Source of the DNA: Pedobacter indicus
Lineage (GTDB): Bacteria; Bacteroidota; Bacteroidia; Sphingobacteriales; Sphingobacteriaceae
Length of the DNA stretch: 64,000 bases
Assembly: GCF_003449035.1 (NCBI RefSeq)
Contig: NZ_QRGB01000001.1
Coordinates: 62,001-126,000 of the forward strand
Reading direction: 5' to 3'
The notes beneath the pieces are model-generated. The model was not told where the DNA came from and did no database searches. It saw only the letters and a program-made list of their open reading frames with translations. The position numbers and the translations under genes were made by a program. This document shows, piece after piece, positions 45,352-56,745 of this stretch. Position 1 is the stretch's first letter, and the number at the start of each line of letters is the position of its first letter.

Positions 45352-45381
45352 GCAATTATTAATCTAAAGTGTAGATAATAT

Positions 45382-46248
45382 ATGGATATTGTTACGGGTG
45401 TGGACATTGGTGGTTCGCATATAAGTAGTGCGTTGGTCAACTTAACAAAGAACAAAATCGTACCAGATACCTTATGTCGGAAGCTCGTTGATTCGAAAGC
45501 TCCTGCCGAGGAAGTCATTGAACAGTGGAGTCAATGTATACAAACAAGCCAGAAAAAAGGTAATATTTCGCACTCCCGACTAGGCATCGCGATACCTGCT
45601 CCATTTGATTACGAGAAAGGGATCTGTCTTATCAAAGATCAGGATAAGTTTGATTTGCTTTACAATAAAAATATTAAAGACCTATTGGCTGAACAGTTAA
45701 AAATTGACCGTAACGAGATTGCCATGCAGAACGATGCAAGCTGTTTTATGCTCGGAGAAATGATCGTGGGCGCAGGGAAAGGCTTTCATCAGGCATTAGG
45801 TGTTACCCTGGGTACCGGTCTGGGTTCTGCATTTGCTACTGGCTCGCTTATAGAAGATGCTAATTTATGGAATACCCCTTTCAAGGATAGTATTGCGGAA
45901 GAATACATTTCGAATCGGTGGTTTCTAAATAGTTATTTCGAACAATCCGGTCAAAAACTTCCAGGAGTCAAGGAACTGGCGCAGCGGTCTCAAACAGATC
46001 ATCTGGCAAAAGGGCTTTTTATTGAATTTGGAGACAGCTTGGGACAATTTATTGAGGTTGCCATCAAAAAGATTGACCGCGAGCCGCAAGTGATCATATT
46101 AGGTGGAAACATCGCCAAGAGCAATCACCTATTTTTAGATGCTACACACGCCCACTTAAACAAGTGCAACATCAATATCCCGATAAAAATTGCAGAACTA
46201 GGCGAGCTTTCAGCTATTTACGGAGCAGCCGGCTTATGGAAATGCTAA
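45382..46248 (+). CDS. ROK-family sugar kinase-like protein
   Basis: A 288-residue ROK/ASKHA protein with the phosphate-binding DIGGSHISSALV (residues 8-19), the catalytic-Asp segment MQNDASCFMLGE and the adenosine motif LGVTLGTGLGSAF. The zinc motif CxCGxxGCxE usual in ROK kinases is absent. It probably phosphorylates glucose or another product of the GH1 enzyme. Its stop overlaps that of the convergent patatin gene by four bases (CTAA). Confidence 0.85.
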   Translation: MDIVTGVDIGGSHISSALVNLTKNKIVPDTLCRKLVDSKAPAEEVIEQWSQCIQTSQKKGNISHSRLGIAIPAPFDYEKGICLIKDQDKFDLLYNKNIKDLLAEQLKIDRNEIAMQNDASCFMLGEMIVGAGKGFHQALGVTLGTGLGSAFATGSLIEDANLWNTPFKDSIAEEYISNRWFLNSYFEQSGQKLPGVKELAQRSQTDHLAKGLFIEFGDSLGQFIEVAIKKIDREPQVIILGGNIAKSNHLFLDATHAHLNKCNINIPIKIAELGELSAIYGAAGLWKC

Positions 46249-47060
46249 CCTTTTAGAAAGCTTTTGAACCCTTCTTTTACCCGGTCGATAAACTTATTAT
46301 TGTCTTTGATCAGATTGGTTCTTTCGGCTAGGTATTGCGTGGTGTAATCATACCCTACCTCTATAATCTCATGTGATTTATGAAGGTCGAACAGAAGATA
46401 GTTCACTAACTCTTTTGGCTCGATGTACATAAAACAATTCTGCGCTGAAGAATATACAGTGTTAGCGAAACTCAAATGGAAAGACCTGTCAATCGTTTCC
46501 CAAAGTCCTCTTTTTGGACTCGGGTCCCGGATCGGGTTCACATGTATTGCAATGACATTATCCTTTTGATCAATAAAGGGTTCTACCGGAAGGTTATTTG
46601 ATAGACCACCATCGACGTACATCATTGAGTCAATTTCTACTGACGGAAAAATAGTTGGTATAGCACAAGAAGCCTCAACAGCATCCATAATATTACCTGT
46701 GTTGAAAATTTTTTGACGCCCGTCGGTATAAGAAGTGGCTGTAATATAGAGCGGCATAGGTAACTCTTCGAAAGTTTTATAGCGCATATTCTCTTCGAGA
46801 TAAGTCCTAACTTTTTTAAAAGAGACAAGTCCATGCCTGATGGAATGCCAAGTGAGCATTTTTCGGGTCAATTTACCATCGAGCATTTCGATAATCTCTT
46901 CCGGAGTAAATCCACTCGCCAGAAATGTTCCAGCAATGGCCCCGGCACTTGTCCCCGATATTGCAGAAGGATAAACACCCCGCTCATACAATGCCTTTGC
47001 AGCACCTAAGTGCGCAAAACCACGAGCTCCACCTCCTGATAAAACAAATGCTTTTTTCAT
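46245..47060 (-). CDS. Patatin-like phospholipase
   Basis: A 271-residue cytoplasmic serine lipase with the Ser-Asp dyad: LSGGGARGFAHLGA at the N-terminus (oxyanion loop), the nucleophile in ISGTSAGAIAGTFLASG, and the Asp in YVDGGLSNNLPVEPF. No signal peptide or barrel domain, so it is of the RssA/YchK type rather than the secreted type. The substrate is unknown. Its stop overlaps the ROK gene's stop. Confidence 0.92.
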   Translation of the reverse strand: MKKAFVLSGGGARGFAHLGAAKALYERGVYPSAISGTSAGAIAGTFLASGFTPEEIIEMLDGKLTRKMLTWHSIRHGLVSFKKVRTYLEENMRYKTFEELPMPLYITATSYTDGRQKIFNTGNIMDAVEASCAIPTIFPSVEIDSMMYVDGGLSNNLPVEPFIDQKDNVIAIHVNPIRDPSPKRGLWETIDRSFHLSFANTVYSSAQNCFMYIEPKELVNYLLFDLHKSHEIIEVGYDYTTQYLAERTNLIKDNNKFIDRVKEGFKSFLKG

Positions 47061-47158
47061 CTAGTATCGTGTATTTATAGTCAACAGATTTTATTTTTCA
47101 AGTCTTGCTAACAGATTTTAAATTTATCTATTAAATTCAAGAAATAAAACCGGATTAT

Positions 47159-47944
47159 ATGGCACACGCACTTATTACAGGCGCAAGCAAAGGAATCGGA
47201 AAAGCGATCGCAATTGAGCTAGCGTCAAGAGGCTATGACATATTATTAGTCGCCAGGAGCGAGAAAGACTTGTTAAAAGCCAGCAAGGATATTAAAAGCA
47301 AAGCTGACGTTGAAGTAGTGTACCTGTCAATTGATTTGTCATTGCCCGATGCTCCAAACGAAGTCTATTCCTGGCTACATTCCCTGCAAGTCAAAGTTTC
47401 CGTCTTGGTGAACAATGCCGGTTATGGATTGAGTGGCCGCTTTGAGACGCAGGAGGTCGCTGCTATACAGAATATGATGCAGCTTAACATGATTAACTTG
47501 GTTACTTTAACGTATCTTATTCTACCTGAATTAAAACAAAACCCAGCAAGCTACATTCTCAATGTGGCCAGCACTTCAGCGTATCAGCCTACACCGAACT
47601 TAGCGGCTTATGCTGCTAGCAAGGCCTTTGTATTATCCTTCAGTAGAGCATTGAATCATGAATACCGGGGTACCGGCATTTCGGTTACCTGTGTCTCACC
47701 AGGCCCAACAAATACTGCTTTTGTTGAACGAGCACAGTTAACTGAAAAAGGGTTAGAGCGGATGAAAAAAGTACATATGCAACCTGCGGCGGTGGCTAAG
47801 AGCGCTGTGCGGGCTATGCTTGCGAGAAAAGCTGAAGTAATTCCCGGCTTAACCAACAAAGTAGCATCTTTTATGACTTGGCTATTCCCGAAAACTATCG
47901 TAGAACACATAGCAGGTCGCATCATAGGAAATGTCATCGAATAA
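47159..47944 (+). CDS. Short-chain dehydrogenase/reductase
   Basis: A 261-residue classical SDR: NADP-binding TGASKGIGKAIAIEL, NNAGYGLSG, the catalytic Ser in NVASTSAYQPT and YAASK. It ends with a hydrophobic tail. Related to the YqjQ/DltE-type oxidoreductases of unknown substrate. It is divergent from the patatin gene and followed by yajQ after about 70 bases. Confidence 0.9.
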   Translation: MAHALITGASKGIGKAIAIELASRGYDILLVARSEKDLLKASKDIKSKADVEVVYLSIDLSLPDAPNEVYSWLHSLQVKVSVLVNNAGYGLSGRFETQEVAAIQNMMQLNMINLVTLTYLILPELKQNPASYILNVASTSAYQPTPNLAAYAASKAFVLSFSRALNHEYRGTGISVTCVSPGPTNTAFVERAQLTEKGLERMKKVHMQPAAVAKSAVRAMLARKAEVIPGLTNKVASFMTWLFPKTIVEHIAGRIIGNVIE

Positions 47945-48016
47945 TGACTCGACTTGATTCAGAATTCATCGAAAATCACTATCTTGATATCAATTCTAAT
48001 ATTTAACAAAAGAAAT

Positions 48017-48508
48017 ATGCCATCTTTCGATATTGTCAGTAAAATTGACGGACAAACACTTGACAACGCTGTTAATAATGCCAAAAAAGAGATTTTAAAC
48101 AGATATGACTTTCAAACTTCAAAAAGTACCATCGATCTTGATAAGAAAAGCAATATAATCACAATTGTGACTGAAGATGATATGCGTTTGAAGGCCATCA
48201 CAGACTCGATCATATCAAGAATGCTTAAACAAAAGCTTGATCCTAAAAGTTTAGACTTCGGAAAAGAGACCATCGCTTCGGGCAATATGATCAGAAAAGA
48301 AGTTAAAGTTCAAGAAGGGATAGATAAGGAAACCGCTAAAAAAATCGTCGCGAAGATTAAAGAGAGTAAGATCAAAGCTCAAGCTTCAATTATGGAAGAT
48401 CAAGTAAGGGTGCAGAGCAAGAACATTGATGACTTGCAAAAAGTAATTGCCTTATGTCGGGCAGAAGACTTCGGACAGCCTCTGCAATATATCAATATGA
48501 GGAATTAG
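48017..48508 (+). CDS. YajQ-family nucleotide-binding protein
   Basis: A 163-residue protein of the YajQ family, which binds cyclic di-GMP in some bacteria. Family start MPSFDIVSKIDGQTLDNAVN, the NRYDFQTSKSTI segment and the C-terminal VIALCRAEDFGQPLQYINMR are clear. The ATG at 48017 is used. It overlaps the convergent flavoprotein gene by 17 bases. Confidence 0.93.
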   Translation: MPSFDIVSKIDGQTLDNAVNNAKKEILNRYDFQTSKSTIDLDKKSNIITIVTEDDMRLKAITDSIISRMLKQKLDPKSLDFGKETIASGNMIRKEVKVQEGIDKETAKKIVAKIKESKIKAQASIMEDQVRVQSKNIDDLQKVIALCRAEDFGQPLQYINMRN

Positions 48509-49658
48509 ACGTCCCCTTCCTTGCGGCAAAATGACCAGTGGCGAAACATGCCTGCAGCAAATATCCGCCTGTAGGCGCGTCCCAGTCGAGCATTTCCCCA
48601 CAACATTGTATACTAGGGAATTTTTTCAGCGAGAGATCGTCGTTTAGTTCATTCCAAGAAACACCACCGTAGGTTGAAATCACTTCTTCGATTGGCCGAA
48701 AACCTTTTAGCTCAAGAGGAAAATTTTTGATGGCTAGGGCAAGCTTCCCAGGGTTGGTGTAGACACTTTTGTCAAGTGTCCTTAACAACTCCCTTTTTGT
48801 TGGCTCCAACCGAAGCTTTCGCTTTAAAACATCTGCTATCTTATCGCCTTCAAACTTTGATCTTATGTGCGCTTCGGTAAAAGAAGGTTTCAAATCGACA
48901 TATAGTGTTTGTGGGAACGCCTCTGTACGAACGAAACGATTCATATAATATATCGCAGCCCCCTCAATACCATAATCAGTAAAAACGAGTTCACCAGACT
49001 TTTCTGCCTGTACATTAAAAACTCGTATATTTTTGAGAGGTTGTCCAGCCAGCTGCGGGTATTTTACAGACAATTCAAATCCTGAATTCGAGGGGCCAAT
49101 CGCGGTCACAGATATATCTTTTCTCTGGAATAGACTAAGCCACTCGCCATCTGAGCCAGTTTTCGGCCAACTTTTACCTCCAAGCGCTAGTACCGCATGA
49201 TTGTAAGTAATTTCTTCTGTTCTCACATCGGTTGTGAAAATTAATTTTTGAGAATCAAAGTCAATTAAGCGATAACCGAACCTGAATTCAACTCCTAAAC
49301 CACTCAACATATGCAACCATCGTTGTAAAACTTCAATTGGCTTGATTCCTTTCCTGGGAAATATCTTCCCTGAAGAGCCTATGTAAGTCGGCACACCAAT
49401 TGACTGCAGCCAATCCACCGTGTCTTGATTGGTAAAAATTTTTACAATTTCTTTAATTCTTTTTGCATCGTACCGACTTATAAAATCAGTAGTTGGCTCT
49501 GAATGACTCAGATTAAAACCGCCGTGACCGGCTACGAGAAACTTTCGTGCAGCGGCTGGCTTATGATCATAAACAACAACACTCTTACCTTGCAAAGCAT
49601 ATTGCTGTGCAGCCATTAGACCAGCCGGACCGGCACCAATAATATGGATAACTCCCAT
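48492..49658 (-). CDS. HI0933-family FAD-dependent oxidoreductase
   Basis: A 388-residue flavoprotein of the HI0933/YhiN/BaiN group, which reduces unknown substrates. The FAD site is HIIGAGPAGLMAAQQYALQG with a second block VAGHGGFNLSHS and the C-terminal CGEMLDWDAPTGGYLLQACFATG. Length is typical of the short (TIGR03862-like) branch. It overlaps yajQ by 17 bases at their 3' ends. A near-consensus TATTTTCG (minus, about 49666-49673) lies just upstream. Confidence 0.9.
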   Translation of the reverse strand: MGVIHIIGAGPAGLMAAQQYALQGKSVVVYDHKPAAARKFLVAGHGGFNLSHSEPTTDFISRYDAKRIKEIVKIFTNQDTVDWLQSIGVPTYIGSSGKIFPRKGIKPIEVLQRWLHMLSGLGVEFRFGYRLIDFDSQKLIFTTDVRTEEITYNHAVLALGGKSWPKTGSDGEWLSLFQRKDISVTAIGPSNSGFELSVKYPQLAGQPLKNIRVFNVQAEKSGELVFTDYGIEGAAIYYMNRFVRTEAFPQTLYVDLKPSFTEAHIRSKFEGDKIADVLKRKLRLEPTKRELLRTLDKSVYTNPGKLALAIKNFPLELKGFRPIEEVISTYGGVSWNELNDDLSLKKFPSIQCCGEMLDWDAPTGGYLLQACFATGHFAARKGTSNSSY

Positions 49659-49723
49659 GAAACGAAAATACGATCATTTTATATCTTTCCCGTTATAATT
49701 GAACCCAATGCTTTTAATTTTCG

Positions 49724-49731
49724 TATTTTTG
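49724..49731 (+). promoter_or_regulatory. -7 element (TATTTTTG) for the MFS exporter; near-leaderless
   Basis: Exact TAnnTTTG match, with TTG at 49699-49701 about 22 bases upstream. Nine bases separate the element from the ATG at 49741, so the leader is only a few bases at most. Confidence 0.55.
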
Positions 49732-49740
49732 CACCTATAG

Positions 49741-50964
49741 ATGCAAATCTTCCGATCCCTTAAATATCACAATTACAGACTTTTCTTTACCGGACAATCG
49801 ATCTCATTGATCGGGACCTGGATGCAACGAGTTGCTATCAGTTGGTTGGTTTACCGTTTGACCGGATCACCTTTTATTTTAGGTCTAATTACTTTTGCCA
49901 GCTTAATACCCTCACTAGTCCTTGCTCCTTTCGCCGGTAGCTTAGTAGATCGCTATAATAAGTTTCATATTTTTATTTCTACCCAAATTGTCTTGATGCT
50001 GCAAGCCGGAACCTTGGCTCTCATGGTTTGGTTAGACTATTACAATATTGTATGGATCGGTGTGTTAAGTCTCGTTCAGGGTCTCGTCAACTCATTGGAT
50101 GTTACCGCTCGGCAGTCGCTCGTTGTCAACTTTGTTGAAAAGAAAGAAGACCTGCCCAATGCCATCGCATTAAACTCATCCATGTTCAACGGTGCCCGAT
50201 TGATCGGCCCGGCTTTAGCGGGCATGATCCTAAGTGCATTTGGAGAGAATATTTGCTTTTTTCTTAATTTCTTGACATATATAGCCGTATTGGTTTGCTT
50301 ATCACTTATGAAGATCAAGCTAAATCCAACTAAGAAATCGAAAGAAAATATTTGGTTTGACTTAAAAGAGGGTTTTAACTACCTCAAACGATCTCCCAAT
50401 ATATTTTCACTCATCCTACTAATGGCTGCATCAAGTTTAATCATCATACCATTCACAACTTTTCTACCGGTTTTCGCTAAAGATATTTTTCATGGCGACG
50501 CGACCACCTTTAGTTGGTTTGAGAGTGCCGGTGGATTAGGTGCGCTGATTGGAGCTATTTATATGGCAACCCTTAAGTCAGCAAGAAACTTTATCAAAAT
50601 TATTATCCGCTCAAGTTTTATGCTGTCACTATCAGTTCTCGGTTTGGCGCTCGCCCCTACGCTGATTATGGCACTTATCTTTACAGGAACAGCTGCATTG
50701 GGCCTGATGTCTCAAAACTCTTCAATTAACACATACCTACAAACCCACACACCTGATAATATGCGAGGAAGAACCATGAGCTATTATATCATGGCGTTTC
50801 AAGGTGTTCTGCCTATTGGAACACTTATAATGGGTTACCTGGCCCATCAGATCGGGACGATTACAGTCGTTGCTATGGAGGGGCTTGCAGGTATCCTCAT
50901 CATGACGAGCTTTATTTTGTACCGCAGAAATAGATTTAAAAATATAAAAGAGCAGTTGGGCTAA
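49741..50964 (+). CDS. MFS exporter (EntS/MFS_3-like)
   Basis: A 407-residue major facilitator with about twelve helices starting SLKYHNYRLFFTGQSISLIG and WMQRVAISWLVYRLTGSPF, and PFAGSLVDRYNK at the loop 2-3 motif. The group contains siderophore and drug exporters; the substrate here is unknown. It is convergent with the ceramide operon, with 17 bases between stops. The promoter is so close that the mRNA may be leaderless. Confidence 0.9.
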   Translation: MQIFRSLKYHNYRLFFTGQSISLIGTWMQRVAISWLVYRLTGSPFILGLITFASLIPSLVLAPFAGSLVDRYNKFHIFISTQIVLMLQAGTLALMVWLDYYNIVWIGVLSLVQGLVNSLDVTARQSLVVNFVEKKEDLPNAIALNSSMFNGARLIGPALAGMILSAFGENICFFLNFLTYIAVLVCLSLMKIKLNPTKKSKENIWFDLKEGFNYLKRSPNIFSLILLMAASSLIIIPFTTFLPVFAKDIFHGDATTFSWFESAGGLGALIGAIYMATLKSARNFIKIIIRSSFMLSLSVLGLALAPTLIMALIFTGTAALGLMSQNSSINTYLQTHTPDNMRGRTMSYYIMAFQGVLPIGTLIMGYLAHQIGTITVVAMEGLAGILIMTSFILYRRNRFKNIKEQLG

Positions 50965-50981
50965 AGAGAATGCATAGAATA

Positions 50982-51967
50982 TTATAACCAATGATTGCGT
51001 TGATACCAGTCGATTGTTTCCTCTAAACCCAAACCGAGATTGTACCGGGGTGTGAAGCCAAAATCTCTTTGCAAAGCGCTGATATCACATGCCCAATTGA
51101 CCGCAGTCAATTCATTGATCTTTTCCTTATTTAGCACGGGTGTCGCATCTCGGTTAATATATATCCGCTCCAATAAAGAGGCAAATAGACTGACACCTTT
51201 AAATGGTAGATGGAGGCGGATGGCTTTTTTCTTCAGTAATTGCTTAACGGTATCAGCCAACGCATAACGATCGTAAACCTCCCCGTCAGAGATATTATAA
51301 AAAGGCTGAAGTCCCCGTTTCTTTAATGAACTGAAAATTACGCTTACCAGGTCTTTAACATAGATAAAACTCAATTGCTGATCAAGCTTCCCAATATAGG
51401 GGTCTAAACCACGATTGATACTTTTAATCAGAACAAACAAGTCTCGTTCGCGAGGACCATAGACGGCAGTTGGTCGAAAACCAATCAGAGGCAGATCAGG
51501 AATATCTGAAAGATACTGTTCCGCTAACAACTTGCTGGCGCCATAAGCAGTAACAGGCCTGGGCTCTGAATCGTTATAAATTAAACCGTCAAGATTCTTC
51601 AAAGGACCTAGAGCAGCGAGGCTGCTCACCAATACAAACTTTTTTAATGTCCTCTGGATCTTCAATGTAGCTAAGGCTAAATTCCTACTGGCTTCCGCAT
51701 TAATGAGATTATAAACGGTCTGACTCTTTGCTTTTGTAACGCCTGCCGCGTGGATGATGTAGTCGGGGGCGATTCTTTCTAGCTCTTTCGTCAAGGAATA
51801 CTCCGAAGTATAATCTAAATACACGTAACGAAGAGCCAAGTCTTTTAAATGATCAACTGCACTGCTTTTCCTGACCCCCGCATAAACCTCATAACCTTGT
51901 GATATTGCTTCAGTGACAAGGTGATAACCGACAAACCCACTCGCACCAGTTATGAGTATCTTTTCTT

Positions 51968-51971
<4 letters not shown>
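50982..51971 (-). CDS. NAD-dependent epimerase/dehydratase family protein, probable ceramide/ketosphinganine reductase (CerR-like)
   Basis: A 329-residue extended SDR with ILITGASGFVGYHLVTEA and the active-site AYGASKLLAEQYL. In Caulobacter an enzyme of this superfamily (CerR) works with serine palmitoyltransferase and a bacterial ceramide synthase, reducing the 3-keto group. Here the gene starts inside the stop codon of the GNAT gene (ATGA overlap), which in turn overlaps the serine palmitoyltransferase gene in the same way. That context is the reason for the call; sequence alone would only say sugar-epimerase-like. Confidence 0.8.
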
Positions 51972-54324
<2,353 letters not shown>

Positions 54325-54529
54325 TTACCTTTATGATGAGAATACCTTATTATTACTAGACTAAGTGTAAATTTTTATTAACAGTAATTTAATATTTAGG
54401 TGTTTTACAGGGGTATATCTCTCTTGAAATCCCCAACCCATAAAAACACAAAACACTCATTACCATTACATTAAAAAGAATTAATACAATAATCCCACCT
54501 TGTAACAGTTCAGTATAACAAAAACTGTA

Positions 54530-54967
54530 CTAAAAACTTCTGCGACGTTTTATTAATCCGTCTGTCGAGTACGATCCAGAGCCCATAACCAAGAAAAGAA
54601 TCAGCAGGAACAATACCAGAACAGATATCCACAATTCTGAATTAAGGTATGAAAGACCTTGGGTAATGTTAACGAAGAAAACGGCACCAATTAGTATCGG
54701 GAGTTGAAAAATGATAAAGATTCGCGTCAACAGACCAAATGCAATGAAAATACCACCGACCAAATGAGCAAAAGCTACATAGTGAACAATAGCCCAAGCG
54801 TTCGGCTGAAAACTGGTATTCTCTAAAACCCGTAAAACTGAATTGGTATCAGCAATAAACTGGACACCTTTTACAAAAATAAATATTCCGAGAGCGATTC
54901 GTAGAACGTCCAACCATTGTGGATGATGGGTATCACCCCAGTATTCCACCTTTTGAATTAAGTTCAT
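54530..54967 (-). CDS. DoxX-family membrane protein
   Basis: A 145-residue protein with four membrane helices typical of DoxX/TQO-small-subunit-like proteins (WLDVLRIALGIFIFVKG, VAFAHLVGGIFIAFGLLTR, LPILIGAVFFVN). Function is unclear; family members are tied to sulfur metabolism or redox stress in some bacteria. A perfect Shine-Dalgarno AAAGGAGGT lies just before the ATG (minus strand, 54973-54981), unusual here. A near-consensus TAACTTTA lies about 30 bases upstream of it. Confidence 0.85.
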   Translation of the reverse strand: MNLIQKVEYWGDTHHPQWLDVLRIALGIFIFVKGVQFIADTNSVLRVLENTSFQPNAWAIVHYVAFAHLVGGIFIAFGLLTRIFIIFQLPILIGAVFFVNITQGLSYLNSELWISVLVLFLLILFLVMGSGSYSTDGLIKRRRSF

Positions 54968-55043
54968 AATATACCTCCTTTCAGGATGTTATATTAAAGT
55001 TACCGATATAAAATCCAAAAAAGAAAAATATTTTTCTTAATAA

Positions 55044-55916
55044 CTAAGTAAAGAGATCACTACTCAAATAACGGTCTCCCCGATCGCATGCTATAAAAAC
55101 AACAACACCTTCTTTTAATTCAGAGGCTATTTTTAATGCAACTGCACAAGCCCCTCCACTGCTCATTCCAACGAAAATACCCTCATGTTTTGCTAATTTC
55201 CTTGCTGTCTCAGCTGCTTCTACCTCAGAAACATCCATTGTTCTATCAACACGGGACGGATCAAATATTTTTGGCAAATACTCTTCCGGCCATCGTCTTA
55301 TACCGGGTATGGACGACTCTTCAGTTGGTTGACAACCGATAATTTGAATTTCATTTTTTTGTTCTTTAAAAAACCTCGAACAACCCATAATAGTTCCCGT
55401 CGTACCCATTGAGCTTACAAAGTGGGTGATCTCCCCATCCGTATCCCGCCAAATTTCGGGTCCGGTTGTTTGGTAATGAGCTAAATAGTTATCATTATTA
55501 GCAAATTGATTCAGCAAAAAATAATCCTCTGTTTGACCTTTCTCTTCAGCATAATCACGACAATCCTCAATCGAGTCCAGCAAGGTTACCTTTGCCCCAA
55601 AAGCTTGCATGGTCAAGGTTCGTTCTCTAGTAGAACTTTCTGGCATAACCAATTCGATTTCCAACCCGTAGATGCCAGCCATCATCGCTAATGCGATTCC
55701 CGTATTCCCGCTGGTCGCTTCAATCAAGCGAGTTCCTTTTTTAATATCACCCCGCTCTATGGCACTTCGAATCATATTTAGGGCAGCACGGTCTTTGACA
55801 CTGCCACCCGGATTTGATCCTTCTAATTTTACCAAAACACGCACATTAGAGTTACTATTCAGTCGTTTTAATTCTACGAGCGGCGTATTCCCTATGGTAT
55901 CAATTATAGTTTTCAT
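55044..55916 (-). CDS. cysM: Cysteine synthase (CysM type)
   Basis: Makes cysteine from O-acetylserine and sulfide or thiosulfate. The 290-residue PLP enzyme has IGNTPLVELKRL, the PLP Lys41 in GSNPGGSVKDRAAL, EATSGNTGIALAMMAG and GTTGTIMGCSRF. The segment SSIPGIRRWPEEYLPKIFD matches the CysM rather than CysK pattern. The ATG at 55916 is chosen; a longer in-frame extension to 56003 would overlap the serine acetyltransferase. It follows that gene after two bases. Confidence 0.93.
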   Translation of the reverse strand: MKTIIDTIGNTPLVELKRLNSNSNVRVLVKLEGSNPGGSVKDRAALNMIRSAIERGDIKKGTRLIEATSGNTGIALAMMAGIYGLEIELVMPESSTRERTLTMQAFGAKVTLLDSIEDCRDYAEEKGQTEDYFLLNQFANNDNYLAHYQTTGPEIWRDTDGEITHFVSSMGTTGTIMGCSRFFKEQKNEIQIIGCQPTEESSIPGIRRWPEEYLPKIFDPSRVDRTMDVSEVEAAETARKLAKHEGIFVGMSSGGACAVALKIASELKEGVVVFIACDRGDRYLSSDLFT

Positions 55917-55918
55917 CA

Positions 55919-56740
55919 CTATGTCTTGCTTTTTGCTTCTATTACTTTGATTGTTGGCTGATGATATACCGTAGCATACGGAGGGACACTTCGCGTAAGC
56001 CATACGTTACCTCCAATTGTACAATGCTTACCAATGATTGTTTCTCCGCCTAAGATAGTCGCACCGGCGTATAACACCACGTGGTCCTCAATCGTTGGAT
56101 GGCGCTTTACATCAACCATTAACTTATCAACGCTAAGAGCACCCAAGGTCACACCTTGGTAAATCTTAACATGGTTCCCGATAATAGTTGTCTCACCGAT
56201 AACGACTCCAGTTCCATGATCTATACAAAGATAATCACCGATTGTAGCGCCAGGATGAATGTCTATTCCGGTTTTGGAGTGAGCCAGCTCCGTTAAAAGT
56301 CGCGGAATTAAAGGTACATCAAGTTTAAACAGTGCATTTGCAATTCTATAAAACGCTATCGCAATAAAACCCGGATAAGCGCGAATGATCTCAAAGGTAT
56401 TCTTTGCTGCCGGATCCCCCTGCTGTATAGCGGTAATATCCGTATTCATTTTCCGATAGATCTCCGGAAAATCATCAAAAAACACCTTGGCCACCACTTC
56501 ATTGTTACAGTCGTCACACGCCTTCGTAACATCCAGTATCCTGACAAGTTCCTTTTCTAGTCTCGTAAAGTGATCCTTCACTTCTTCCAGAGTGGAGAAC
56601 GCCCCTTCTGAGCGCTCCGGAAAAGCAAAGTTAAGCACATCATTGATCCATTTCTCGATCACAGCATTAGACGAAACTGTTTCGTGCAGCTTTTGCTTTT
56701 TAAAAATATGAAGATAAAACTCTTCTGTACTCATGTTCAT
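55919..56740 (-). CDS. cysE: Serine O-acetyltransferase
   Basis: Makes O-acetylserine for cysteine synthesis. The 273-residue protein has a helical N-terminal part and a C-terminal left-handed hexapeptide-repeat domain with DIHPGATIGDYLCIDHGTG, VVIGETTIIGNHVKIYQGV and RHPTIEDHVVLYAGATILGG. This is the long (EpsC-like) form usual in Bacteroidota. Two in-frame ATGs (56740, 56734) are equally plausible. It lies between a CNNM-type protein (5-base gap) and cysM (2-base gap), in one operon. Confidence 0.94.
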   Translation of the reverse strand: MNMSTEEFYLHIFKKQKLHETVSSNAVIEKWINDVLNFAFPERSEGAFSTLEEVKDHFTRLEKELVRILDVTKACDDCNNEVVAKVFFDDFPEIYRKMNTDITAIQQGDPAAKNTFEIIRAYPGFIAIAFYRIANALFKLDVPLIPRLLTELAHSKTGIDIHPGATIGDYLCIDHGTGVVIGETTIIGNHVKIYQGVTLGALSVDKLMVDVKRHPTIEDHVVLYAGATILGGETIIGKHCTIGGNVWLTRSVPPYATVYHQPTIKVIEAKSKT

Positions 56741-56745
56741 TGTAT

